From NCBI RefSeq assembly GCF_016834455.1, contig NZ_CP069213.1:3759501-3823500 (forward strand): 64,000 bases of DNA, written 5' to 3'. Positions 29,615-37,736 of this stretch are shown in pieces. The stretch is from Shewanella litorisediminis. GTDB taxonomy: Bacteria; Pseudomonadota; Gammaproteobacteria; Enterobacterales; Shewanellaceae. How positions within the stretch are numbered: the stretch's first letter is position 1; every line of letters starts with the position of its first letter. The translations under genes and the position numbers were made by a program. The notes under the pieces were generated by a model. It did not search any database, was not told the DNA's origin, and worked only from the letters and a program-made list of their open reading frames with translations.

Positions 29615-31024
29615 ATGAACAAGAAACGCTTGCAACAGTTGCGCTTGGGCGTACTGGCTGCAGCCATAGCTGGCATCATGATGCCTATGGCCGCAAGTGC
29701 CATGACGCTTGAACAGGCCGTCGCCCACACGCTGGACAGCAACCCTGACCTGCGTGCTGCCTTCAACCGCTTTAAAGCGCGTGAAGAGCAGGTAAATCAG
29801 GCGATTTCCGGCTATATGCCTACGGTGGATATCACCGGTGGCTGGGGCTGGGAACAAACGGACAGTCCAGCAACCCGTCGTCGCTTTGGTCGTGACGATG
29901 GTGAGTTTGAACTCAAGCGCGGTGAAGCCGGGATCAGCATCCGTCAAATGCTGTTCGATGGTTTTTACACGTCCAGCGAAGTGGATCGCCTGACTTTTGA
30001 AGCCAGCGCCGATCAGTGGGCCTTGTTCGCAGCTGCCGAGGACATGGCACTGGATGTGGCTAAGGTGTATGTCAATTATATCCGTGCCGAGCAGGTAATG
30101 ACGCTGGCGGAGAAAAACCTGGCGACTCACAAAGAAATCTATGACCAAATCAAGCAGCGTACGGATTCCGGTCTGGGTTCTATTGCTGACTTGTCTCAAA
30201 TCACGGGTCGTCTGGCTCGTGCCAATGCAAACGTGATTTCAGCCCGCAATAACTTCTTCGATGCCAAGGCGCAGTTCGCCCGTGTAGTGGATAAAGCCCC
30301 CGAGGATATGATTGTCCCCGTGCCTGATGCCGATATGCTGCCCACCGACTTATCGACCAGTGTAACTCTGGCCCAGGATAACCATCCTGTACTCAAGTCA
30401 GCAGCGGCCGACATCAATGCAGCAGAGAACGAGCGTTCATCTGCGCAATCGAACTATTACCCTCGCGTCACTCTTGAACTCGATGGTAACTGGAACAATA
30501 ACCTCGATGGCGAAGACGGTATCGCAGGCTCAGGCGCCTTCCGCACCGATGTGGGTGGTTACAACAACGACCTGGTTGCCATGGTTCGTGTTCGTTATAA
30601 CCTGTTCGCCGGCGGCAAAGACCTGGCTCGTGAAAAAGAAGCAGCCTACAAAATCGGTGAAGCCAAAGAAATCCGTCAACGCGCTTATCGTGAAGTCGTT
30701 GAAGGCGTCAATCTGGCATGGAATGCCTACGAAATGCTGACGCCTCAGAAAGACTACATCCGTGAACATGTCAAAGCGGCAAAAGACACTCAAGTGGCTT
30801 ATACCCAACAGTTCAATCTGGGGCAGCGCACCTTGCTCGACTTGCTGGATACCGAAAACGAACTCTTTGAAGCCCGTAAAGACTATCTGCAGGCCGAGTT
30901 CGATGAGATTGTTGCCAAGTATCGGGTACTGAATGCCACGGGTCGCCTGTTGGATTCACTGAAGGTGACCAGACCCACGGTATGGCAGGGAGAGCATGAA
31001 TATGAAGGGGGAGTAAAACCATGA
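29615..31024 (+). CDS. aggA: TolC-family outer-membrane channel AggA
   Basis: A 469-residue outer-membrane efflux protein. A signal peptide ends at AASA-MTLEQAVAHTL; the mature protein has the two TolC structural repeats (each with an ALxxNPDLRAA-like and a LA.A..DL..A helix pair). It is the channel in which the BpfA retention module is expected to lodge. AggA of S. oneidensis is the known homologue and is needed for aggregation and biofilm. Strong GGGAGG ribosome site at 29601-29606. Its stop overlaps the OmpA-like gene. Confidence 0.93.
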   Translation: MNKKRLQQLRLGVLAAAIAGIMMPMAASAMTLEQAVAHTLDSNPDLRAAFNRFKAREEQVNQAISGYMPTVDITGGWGWEQTDSPATRRRFGRDDGEFELKRGEAGISIRQMLFDGFYTSSEVDRLTFEASADQWALFAAAEDMALDVAKVYVNYIRAEQVMTLAEKNLATHKEIYDQIKQRTDSGLGSIADLSQITGRLARANANVISARNNFFDAKAQFARVVDKAPEDMIVPVPDADMLPTDLSTSVTLAQDNHPVLKSAAADINAAENERSSAQSNYYPRVTLELDGNWNNNLDGEDGIAGSGAFRTDVGGYNNDLVAMVRVRYNLFAGGKDLAREKEAAYKIGEAKEIRQRAYREVVEGVNLAWNAYEMLTPQKDYIREHVKAAKDTQVAYTQQFNLGQRTLLDLLDTENELFEARKDYLQAEFDEIVAKYRVLNATGRLLDSLKVTRPTVWQGEHEYEGGVKP

Positions 31025-31626
31025 GAATGACTTTATTGATGTTGGCTCTGCTGAGCCTTGGTGCCTGTTCCATGCGCGATACCGTGAACATGGATCAGCC
31101 TACGACGCAGGTATTTGATCTCAACGATCCGGACAAAGACGGTGTGATTGAAGCCCGTGAGCGCTGCGCCGGCACCATGATGGGAGCTGCTATCGACAAC
31201 TATGGCTGCGGTGATATCAAAACCATCAACGAGCGCAGGGAAGTAAAGGTATTGTTCCCCAACGACTCTTCCTATCTTGCCCCACAATACTTCGGCCAAA
31301 TTGAGGAGCTGGCGTCTTTCATGCGTCAATTCCCCAATACCAAGGTGACCATTGAAGGTCACTGCAGCCGGACAGGTGGATATGACTACAACATGGAGCT
31401 GTCTCAGCGCCGTGCCAATGCCGTCACCGAGGTATTGATCCAGCAGTATGGTATCGACTCCGGCCGCCTCAAGGCGGTGGGATTTGGCTACAACAACCCG
31501 GTTGACCCAAGTGACACTCCTGAAGCACATGACAAAAACCGTCGCGTGATTGCAGAAATTGTCGGTGACGACACTACTGCCGACATGAAGTGGAACATAT
31601 ATACTGTCGACCAGGAAGTGAAATAA
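31021..31626 (+). CDS. OmpA-family lipoprotein of the bpf operon
   Basis: A 201-residue outer-membrane lipoprotein: lipobox LGAC (lipidated Cys16), one thrombospondin-3-like calcium loop DLNDPDKDGVIEARERC, then an OmpA C-terminal peptidoglycan-binding domain (about 75-185) with NMELSQRRANAVTEVLIQQYG and DKNRRVIAEI. It probably ties the secretion channel or its surroundings to the cell wall. Such a gene lies at this spot in other Shewanella bpf operons but is not part of the Pseudomonas lap operon. Overlaps aggA by four bases. Confidence 0.9.
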   Translation: MRMTLLMLALLSLGACSMRDTVNMDQPTTQVFDLNDPDKDGVIEARERCAGTMMGAAIDNYGCGDIKTINERREVKVLFPNDSSYLAPQYFGQIEELASFMRQFPNTKVTIEGHCSRTGGYDYNMELSQRRANAVTEVLIQQYGIDSGRLKAVGFGYNNPVDPSDTPEAHDKNRRVIAEIVGDDTTADMKWNIYTVDQEVK

Positions 31627-31642
31627 CATCTGAATCAAGAGC

Positions 31643-32350
31643 ATGAAAGGCAGACAAACGTTTACCCAAACAATGCTTAAGGTCTGCCAACACAGCCTGT
31701 TGGTATCGGCCATATTGGGAACGTGTCTGTTTGCCCAGTCCAGTACACAACTGGACAGGAGCAAAATCGTTTCCACCCTGGAAGGCAAATATGGCACCAG
31801 GGCTGGCAAACGGGCCAATGCCTGGTTTCAGGTGGTTGACTCGGCTCAAGGGCTGAGCGAAATGGAAAAGCTGACGAAGGTGAACACCTTTTTTAATCTG
31901 TTCACCTTCGTCGACGACATTAAGTTGTGGGGCGATTCCAACTATTGGGCAACACCCATGGAATTTATCGGGGTTGCCGGTGGCGATTGCGAAGATTTTT
32001 CCATCGCCAAGTATTTTACCCTGTTGCAACTCGGTATACCGGACGAGAAGCTCAGGATCACCATGGTAAAGGCAACCTCAGTCAATCAATACCACATGGT
32101 GCTGGCCTACTATGAAACACCGGGCTCCGTGCCGTTGGTACTCGATAATCTGGATAAGGAAATCAAGCCGGCAACCGCGAGGCGAGATCTGCTGCCTGTT
32201 TATAGCTTTAACGGTAAACAACTGTGGTTAAACAAAGAAAAGGGACGGGGTGTGCTCGCGGGCTCTTCCTCGCGGCTGGAAAAATGGACCGATTTGACCC
32301 ACAGATTAGGGGTTGAACGGCTCAGGCAACCCAAGATGAGATTGGAGTAA
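31643..32350 (+). CDS. bpfG: Periplasmic adhesin-releasing cysteine protease (LapG/BpfG)
   Basis: A 235-residue bacterial transglutaminase-like cysteine protease (BTLCP). The N-terminal hydrophobic segment (about 14-32) exports it. Catalytic triad is C116 (GGDCEDFS), H151 (NQYHMVL) and D168 (LVLDNLD); D115 and E117 beside the cysteine match the calcium ligands of LapG. When c-di-GMP is low it cuts the adhesin at TAAG and releases it from the cell. AAGAG precedes the ATG. It sits just ahead of its inhibitor gene. Confidence 0.94.
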   Translation: MKGRQTFTQTMLKVCQHSLLVSAILGTCLFAQSSTQLDRSKIVSTLEGKYGTRAGKRANAWFQVVDSAQGLSEMEKLTKVNTFFNLFTFVDDIKLWGDSNYWATPMEFIGVAGGDCEDFSIAKYFTLLQLGIPDEKLRITMVKATSVNQYHMVLAYYETPGSVPLVLDNLDKEIKPATARRDLLPVYSFNGKQLWLNKEKGRGVLAGSSSRLEKWTDLTHRLGVERLRQPKMRLE

Positions 32351-32358
32351 CTAACGAT

Positions 32359-34278
32359 ATGACACTGTTTCGACAGCTGTATTCGCTATTGTTTGGTCTG
32401 TTTTTATTGGTAATCACCGCCTTGGCTTATGTGCAATTTACAGAAACCAAGAGCTTTTTAACCAAACAGATGGAGTCAGACCTCAATAACGTCAGCAATT
32501 CGCTGGGTTTGTTGCTGGTCCCTGCCCTGGAAACCGGCGATATCGCCACCGCCGAGACACTCATCAATGTTATTTTCGAAGGTGGTTACTACCAGCAGGT
32601 AAAGTTGACCTGGTTAGTGGATGGCAAACAACAGGAATGGAACAATAGCCTCGAAATCCAGGGCGTTCCTCAGTGGTTCATTAACCTTGGTATTTTCGGC
32701 ACCATCAAAAGGGAAAGCACTATCACCTCGGGTTGGCTGCAGCTGGCGCAACTGGAAGTGACTGCCCACCCAGGGTTTGGTTACCACGAACTGTGGCGCA
32801 TTCTCACCAACACCATCATCGTCTTTTCCATCCTGTTTTTGGTCGCCATATTCCTCGCACGCTTTGGCCTGAGCTGGATCTTAAGGCCGCTGCACATAGT
32901 GTCTGAACACGCCAAGAGCATTGCCAATCGTCAGTTCGGCCCTGAGCTTGCCATCCCCAAGACCAGCGAGTTAAAGGAGGTGGTGATTGCGTTTAACAGT
33001 ATGTCTTCCCAGCTCAAGCAAATCTTCAGCTCGCTGGACGAAGAAGTGACCGCACTGCGCAAAAAGAATCTGGTGGATCAGGTTTCCGGCTTGCCCAACC
33101 GCCAGTATCTGGTGGGGCGCATTAACAGCTGGCTCTCTGAACCCGGCAGCGGTGCACTCTTTATGGCCAAGTTTGATTGGCTTGAAGAAGTGCATGCCAA
33201 ATACGGATATCAGGTACGGGACGAAACCATCAAACTCCTGTCAGAAAAACTGCAATCCCAACTGGAAGAAATTGCGCCGGGCGTGGTTGCCAGAATTGCC
33301 GCATTTGAGTTTGCGTTTCTGGTATTTGATGTCGATAAAGAACTTATCAGTAAGTACCTGCAAACCCTGATCCGCACGGTCAATCAGGAAATCTCCAAAG
33401 CGGGTGGCAAACCCAATGAGCATTTCGCCATAGGTATTGCTGAACGCATTGGCTCTATGACTGTGTCTGACATCCTGGCGCAATCAGATAACGCACTGCA
33501 AACCGCTATCAAGGGTGGCAAGGTATATCACTGGTTTGAATCCAGTGAAGAGCAGATGTTTACCCGGGAGCAGTGGCGTGAAAAGCTCTCCAGCGCCATT
33601 AATGCCAAACTGTTTCAGTTCCGCTGGCAGCCAATTCAGCTCAGCGACGGCGCAGGCCTGTTGCAGCACGAACTTTACTGCCAATTGGAAATTGGCGATA
33701 AGCTGGCCCATGCAGGGCAATTTATGCCCTATGTAGAGCTGCTTTCTCTGGGGGCATTGCTGGATAAGTGCTTGATCCAAAAGGTGCACGACATACACCT
33801 GCTGGAGCGGAACTTCGAGCCGGTCGCCATCAATCTGACCCATCAGAGTTTGACCGACACAGATTTTCACCAGTGGCTGCAGCAGTTCCTGCGCTCAACG
33901 CCCATGGCAGACCGTCTGTGTTTCGATATTCCTGAATCCGGGGTCTACAGTAATCCTGAAGCCTGTGAGGCTCTGTGCGCCATCATCAGGGACAATGGCG
34001 CCAAATTTGGTATCGATCACTTCGGTCGTCAGTTTGGCTCTATGTCTTATCTGCAGACCCTGAGACCCAGCTATGTGAAACTGGATCAATCCTTCGCCTA
34101 CTACGACGAAAACCAGCACAACGCAGAGCTCTGCCGTGCCTTGGTCAACGTGGCCCGAGGCCTGGAAATTCAGGTTATCGTCACAGGTATTCAGGAAAAA
34201 GCCCAGCTGGATCGCTTTATTCCGCTGAAAACTACGGCATACCAGGGCTTTATTGCACCACCGGTGAATGTGAGCTGA
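32359..34278 (+). CDS. bpfD: c-di-GMP receptor LapD/BpfD with degenerate GGDEF-EAL
   Basis: A 639-residue inner-membrane receptor. Transmembrane helix 1 (about 5-25), periplasmic domain (about 26-150) with the LapG-binding motif GWLQ (W126, next to LapD W125 in P. fluorescens), transmembrane helix 2 (about 152-175), HAMP, then degenerate catalytic domains. The GGDEF site is replaced by AAFEF (within RIAAFEFAFLV), and the EAL site by ELY (QHELYCQL), with the second DD acid lost in IDHFGRQFGSM. It is therefore a binder, not a cyclase or phosphodiesterase: c-di-GMP in the EAL pocket makes it sequester BpfG and keep BpfA on the surface. Last gene of the operon, followed by a terminator. Confidence 0.94.
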   Translation: MTLFRQLYSLLFGLFLLVITALAYVQFTETKSFLTKQMESDLNNVSNSLGLLLVPALETGDIATAETLINVIFEGGYYQQVKLTWLVDGKQQEWNNSLEIQGVPQWFINLGIFGTIKRESTITSGWLQLAQLEVTAHPGFGYHELWRILTNTIIVFSILFLVAIFLARFGLSWILRPLHIVSEHAKSIANRQFGPELAIPKTSELKEVVIAFNSMSSQLKQIFSSLDEEVTALRKKNLVDQVSGLPNRQYLVGRINSWLSEPGSGALFMAKFDWLEEVHAKYGYQVRDETIKLLSEKLQSQLEEIAPGVVARIAAFEFAFLVFDVDKELISKYLQTLIRTVNQEISKAGGKPNEHFAIGIAERIGSMTVSDILAQSDNALQTAIKGGKVYHWFESSEEQMFTREQWREKLSSAINAKLFQFRWQPIQLSDGAGLLQHELYCQLEIGDKLAHAGQFMPYVELLSLGALLDKCLIQKVHDIHLLERNFEPVAINLTHQSLTDTDFHQWLQQFLRSTPMADRLCFDIPESGVYSNPEACEALCAIIRDNGAKFGIDHFGRQFGSMSYLQTLRPSYVKLDQSFAYYDENQHNAELCRALVNVARGLEIQVIVTGIQEKAQLDRFIPLKTTAYQGFIAPPVNVS

Positions 34279-34302
34279 GTTCATCAATAATGACGTGTAC
34301 TT

Positions 34303-34330
34303 AAGGCACCCTCTGAGGTGCCTTTTTATT
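34303..34330 (+). terminator. Rho-independent terminator of the bpf operon
   Basis: Stem AAGGCACC/GGTGCCTT (34303-34310 with 34317-34324), six-base loop, T-rich tail TTTTTATT. It ends the plus-strand operon 25 bases after bpfD. Confidence 0.88.
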
Positions 34331-34474
34331 GGGCCGTTGAAGGCCTTGGTTTGACAGAATTGCCGCCTGCTCATCGGCGGAGTCAGCGCTAAAGACGGCT
34401 GCACAATGCCACAAGGCTTGCACGCATGGCTTGCAAAACGGAGTAATGGATTCAGAAGGTATACAGAAAGGAGG

Positions 34475-34551
34475 TGGTCGGTGATAGAGGATTCGAACCT
34501 CTGACCCTCTGCTCCCAAAGCAGATGCGCTACCGGACTGCGCTAATCACCG
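34475..34551 (-). tRNA. tRNA-Pro(TGG), second copy
   Basis: 77 nt including an encoded CCA. Cloverleaf reads on the minus strand from CGGTGATTAGCGCAG to CTATCACCGACCA; anticodon loop TTTGGGA gives TGG (decodes CCA). It is base-for-base identical to the copy at 34629-34705, but lies beyond a minus-strand terminator, with no clear promoter of its own. Confidence 0.96.
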
Positions 34552-34580
34552 AAACATCAAATAACACTGTGACTGAAAAC

Positions 34581-34601
34581 AAAAAAATGCCTTACGGCAT
34601 T
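34581..34601 (-). terminator. Minus-strand terminator between the two tRNA-Pro genes
   Basis: On the minus strand AATGCC, loop GTAA, GGCATT followed by a run of T (plus-strand A run 34581-34587). It should end the Arg-His-Pro transcript before the second tRNA-Pro. Confidence 0.8.
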
Positions 34602-34628
34602 GTTCTGTATTCAAAAAGAAGAATGAAG

Positions 34629-34705
34629 TGGTCGGTGATAGAGGATTCGAACCTCTGACCCTCTGCTCCCAAAGCAGATGCGCTACCGGACTGCGCTAAT
34701 CACCG
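34629..34705 (-). tRNA. proM: tRNA-Pro(TGG), first copy
   Basis: 77 nt with encoded CCA and anticodon TGG. Third gene of the minus-strand cluster; by position it corresponds to E. coli proM in argX-hisR-leuT-proM. No tRNA-Leu lies between it and tRNA-His here. Confidence 0.97.
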
Positions 34706-34728
34706 ACGAATTTCTTCATCAGGAAAAG

Positions 34729-34805
34729 TGGGGTGACTGATGGGGCTCGAACCCACGACAACCGGAATCACAATCCGGGACTCTACCAACTGAGCTACAG
34801 TCACC
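34729..34805 (-). tRNA. hisR: tRNA-His(GTG)
   Basis: 77 nt with encoded CCA. The extra 5' G(-1) opposite C73, diagnostic of tRNA-His, is present at 34805; anticodon loop TTGTGAT gives GTG. Second gene of the cluster. Confidence 0.97.
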
Positions 34806-34839
34806 ACTGAATTTCCTTGCTGACCCGACTTAATCCAAC

Positions 34840-34916
34840 TGGCGCACCCAGAAGGATTCGAACCCTCGGCCTCACCCTCCGGAGGGGTGCGCTCTATCCA
34901 ACTGAGCTATGGGTGC
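34840..34916 (-). tRNA. argX: tRNA-Arg(CCG)
   Basis: 77 nt with encoded CCA, acceptor GCACCCA/TGGGTGC and discriminator G. Anticodon loop CTCCGGA gives CCG (decodes CGG). First gene of the tRNA cluster, matching argX in E. coli order. Confidence 0.97.
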
Positions 34917-34937
34917 CCCGCCGTGTCAGCGCCGCAT

Positions 34938-34966
34938 ATAGTAGGAGGTATTTGTTCCTGAGTCCA
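34938..34966 (-). promoter_or_regulatory. Candidate promoter of the tRNA cluster
   Basis: On the minus strand -35 TGGACT (34966-34961), 17-bp spacer, -10 TACTAT (34943-34938), followed by a GC-rich GCGGCGC discriminator, the hallmark of stringently controlled stable-RNA promoters. It lies 21 bp upstream of tRNA-Arg. Confidence 0.55.
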
Positions 34967-35131
34967 GAGCAGAAAATGCTTTTTTTCATCGTTTGCTCAA
35001 GTTTTGATTAATCCACTGGTGTGCATGCGCAAAAATCCTGCTAAGAATTCACTTTGACCCTATCCCATTCGGGAGTATGCTGTTCTTTTAACGTCTCTGT
35101 TACCCACCTATATACAACTGCGACGAACAAT

Positions 35132-37720
35132 ATGTTTAGGGATACTGGATTTAAGGATGAAGCCAATTCCCCGTCAGGGGAAAGCATTGAGCGGTTACTG
35201 AAGCGGGTTGACAGGCTCAGACGGCTGGCTGGCAAATATAAACGTGCCGAAATCATCCGGGATGCACTCTTACAAATTACCCATATCGCCACCGAAGTGA
35301 GTTCTCCGGAAGACTTCTATGCTGGCGTGCACACGCATCTCAAATCCCTGATAGCCGCAGACAACTTTTTTATTGCCACCTATAACCACCGCACCGAGCG
35401 CCTGGAAATTCCCTTTTTTGCCGATGAGATGGATCCCCATCCGGCACAAATGTACCCTGATAGAGACATTCACAGCATACTGATGCGCGGCATCACGGGT
35501 TATGTCTTTCGCTGCGGCGAAACCATGCTCTGTAACGAAGCCGATTTTGAACGCCTGGTTGCCGAGCAAGCCATCGAGAATTGGGGCAGCGCCAGCCACC
35601 AGTGGCTCGGGGTGCCCATTCGTTATCAGGAGCGTACAACCGGCGTCCTGGTGGTACAAACCTACGACCCCAAGGTGAATTACGGCCTCACCGAAATCGA
35701 GCTGATGGAATTTATCAGCCACCATATTTCAGGCGTGATGGAGCGTCTTCGTCATCAGGAGCAACTCGAACAATCCATAGACCAACGCACCCGGGAACTC
35801 AGCGAAGCCTACGACAAGCTGAAACTCGAAGTCTATGAAAGACGCAGAGCCGAGCGGCTGCAAAAATCCCTGTTTGAAATTGCCGAATTGTCGGCCTCAG
35901 GGCTGGAGCAGGAAAACTTCTATAGCCGACTTCACAACATTCTCAGCCACCTGATCCCCGCCAGTAACTGCTACATAGCACTGCTCGACGATCGCAATCA
36001 GCAGCTGCATTTTCCCTTTTATGTGTCGCAGCTGGGTACAGAGCCCCCAAGCCGTCGCCCCTTAACCGACGGTCTGACAGAATACCTGCTCAGTAGGCGC
36101 CGACCACTGCTGCTGGACCAAAATGACATCCGGGACCTGATTAATAAGGGGGAGATTTATGTCAACACCCCCGCACTGAACAACACCCAAAAGATGCATC
36201 AATGGATTGGTGTGCCACTGTTTATTGGCGACGAAGTTCGCGGCGCCCTGACCATTTACAGCCTCAGCATGACCCAGAACTATCAAATACGCGATCTGGA
36301 GCTGCTGACCTTTGTTTCCCAGCACATAGGCACCGCCATTGAGCGCAAGCAGCATGCCGAGTTTCTGAAAAAGAGCTACGAGCGGCTCGAGGAAAAAGTG
36401 GCTGAGCGCACCCGCGAGCTGGAACTGGAAATTCAGCGCCGCCGTGAAGTGGAACAAAAGCTGATTCACGACGCCAAGCACGATACCCTCACAGGTCTGC
36501 CCAATCGCAGCATGTTTACCGAGCGCCTGGGGCAGGCAGTGCGCCATGTCAGGCGCCATGGCCGCGACCAATTCGCGTTGCTGTTTATCGACCTGGACAG
36601 ATTCAAACAAATCAACGATACCCTGGGTCACCTTGAGGGTGACCGCTTCCTGATAGAAACGGCCCGCCGTCTGTCCAATTGCATCCGCGAAAACGACACC
36701 CTCGGCAGGTTAGGCGGCGACGAGTTTGTGGTGCTGCTTGACCAGATCAACACCCCCAAAGACGCCGAGGAAGTGGCAGAGCGCATCCTGTCGCAACTGT
36801 CGGAGCCCTTCCAGCTGGGGGACGCCCTGTTCCAATCCGGTGCCAGTATTGGTATTGCGGTCAGCGGACGCAGCCAGCAGGATACCCCCGAGTCCATGTT
36901 GCGCGACGCAGATGCCGCCATGTATCAGGCCAAATCCCGTGGCAAGGGTTGCTATGTGGTTTACGACAGCAAGCGCCGCGAAGAACATCAGGCCGAGCTG
37001 CACGATGAAGGCTTATTGCGGGATGCTTTAGCGCGGGACGAGCTGTATCTCAAAATCTTGCCGGTGGAATCCCTCTCTACAGAGGAGCCCTTGGCCTATC
37101 GCCTAAGCCTTGGCTGGCGCGACCCCAAAGGGGGCGAACTGGCTGAAGAAACCATGCTGTCCATTGCCGAGCGCTCCAATCTGGTTCTCGAGTTGGACCG
37201 CTGTCTGCTGAGGCGGATCAAACGGCCACTTCCGCTCGAATTGAACGAGGCAGAACTGCATTTGTGCCTTTCCAGTGCCCATCTCAAGCATAAACATGCC
37301 CTGAGAGGCCTGAAAAACATGGTGAGAGAGTTGAACCTCGATCCTGCTAGGCTGTGGTTGTTCTTCGATGAACGTGCTCTGGTGCAGGATACACAGGGAC
37401 ATATTGCAGGCTTTGAAGCGCTGGGCAAACTGGGGGTCAGTTTTGGGCTGTCAGGATATGGCAACGGCTACAGCTCGCTGAAATCCCTGACCCTGATGCC
37501 TATCAAGGCGTTAAGGTTGGCGCCCACCACCGACCGACACGGCTCGGAAAAAGTGCGCTTACTCACCGCCTCGGCCATGGCTGCTACTTCATTGGGATTA
37601 ACCGTTATAGCCTCTGGCACTGAATGCAGCCTGACCCGTCAGAGCCTCATTCAGGCAGGAATAGACCGCATTCAACAGCTGCAGCCAACCTACCAAGAAC
37701 AGAGCAGCGTCTGCGCCTGA
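35132..37720 (+). CDS. GAF-GAF-GGDEF diguanylate cyclase with degenerate EAL
   Basis: An 862-residue cytoplasmic signalling protein with no transmembrane segment. Two GAF domains (about 45-200 and 245-400), each followed by coiled-coil heptads (EQSIDQRTRELSEAYDKLKLEV and KSYERLEEKVAERTRELELEI), lead into a GGDEF domain (about 445-600). The active motif GGDEF is intact at residue ~528 and an inhibitory I-site REND stands five residues before it. The C-terminal 230 residues resemble EAL but are dead: EALLRW is YRLSLGW and DDFGTGYSSL is SGYGNGYSSL. So c-di-GMP synthesis is predicted, with the EAL part a possible sensor. The start at 35132 gives MFRDTGFKDEAN; the frame runs 26 codons further up without family-like sequence. 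Close to the bpf operon, but separately transcribed. Confidence 0.88.
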   Translation: MFRDTGFKDEANSPSGESIERLLKRVDRLRRLAGKYKRAEIIRDALLQITHIATEVSSPEDFYAGVHTHLKSLIAADNFFIATYNHRTERLEIPFFADEMDPHPAQMYPDRDIHSILMRGITGYVFRCGETMLCNEADFERLVAEQAIENWGSASHQWLGVPIRYQERTTGVLVVQTYDPKVNYGLTEIELMEFISHHISGVMERLRHQEQLEQSIDQRTRELSEAYDKLKLEVYERRRAERLQKSLFEIAELSASGLEQENFYSRLHNILSHLIPASNCYIALLDDRNQQLHFPFYVSQLGTEPPSRRPLTDGLTEYLLSRRRPLLLDQNDIRDLINKGEIYVNTPALNNTQKMHQWIGVPLFIGDEVRGALTIYSLSMTQNYQIRDLELLTFVSQHIGTAIERKQHAEFLKKSYERLEEKVAERTRELELEIQRRREVEQKLIHDAKHDTLTGLPNRSMFTERLGQAVRHVRRHGRDQFALLFIDLDRFKQINDTLGHLEGDRFLIETARRLSNCIRENDTLGRLGGDEFVVLLDQINTPKDAEEVAERILSQLSEPFQLGDALFQSGASIGIAVSGRSQQDTPESMLRDADAAMYQAKSRGKGCYVVYDSKRREEHQAELHDEGLLRDALARDELYLKILPVESLSTEEPLAYRLSLGWRDPKGGELAEETMLSIAERSNLVLELDRCLLRRIKRPLPLELNEAELHLCLSSAHLKHKHALRGLKNMVRELNLDPARLWLFFDERALVQDTQGHIAGFEALGKLGVSFGLSGYGNGYSSLKSLTLMPIKALRLAPTTDRHGSEKVRLLTASAMAATSLGLTVIASGTECSLTRQSLIQAGIDRIQQLQPTYQEQSSVCA

Positions 37721-37736
37721 TACTCAATCAATGCCA

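Noticed and set aside
34475..34705. Genomic island bounded by tRNA-Pro copies
   Set aside because: Only 77 bp separates the genes and no integrase or foreign gene is present; at most a scar.
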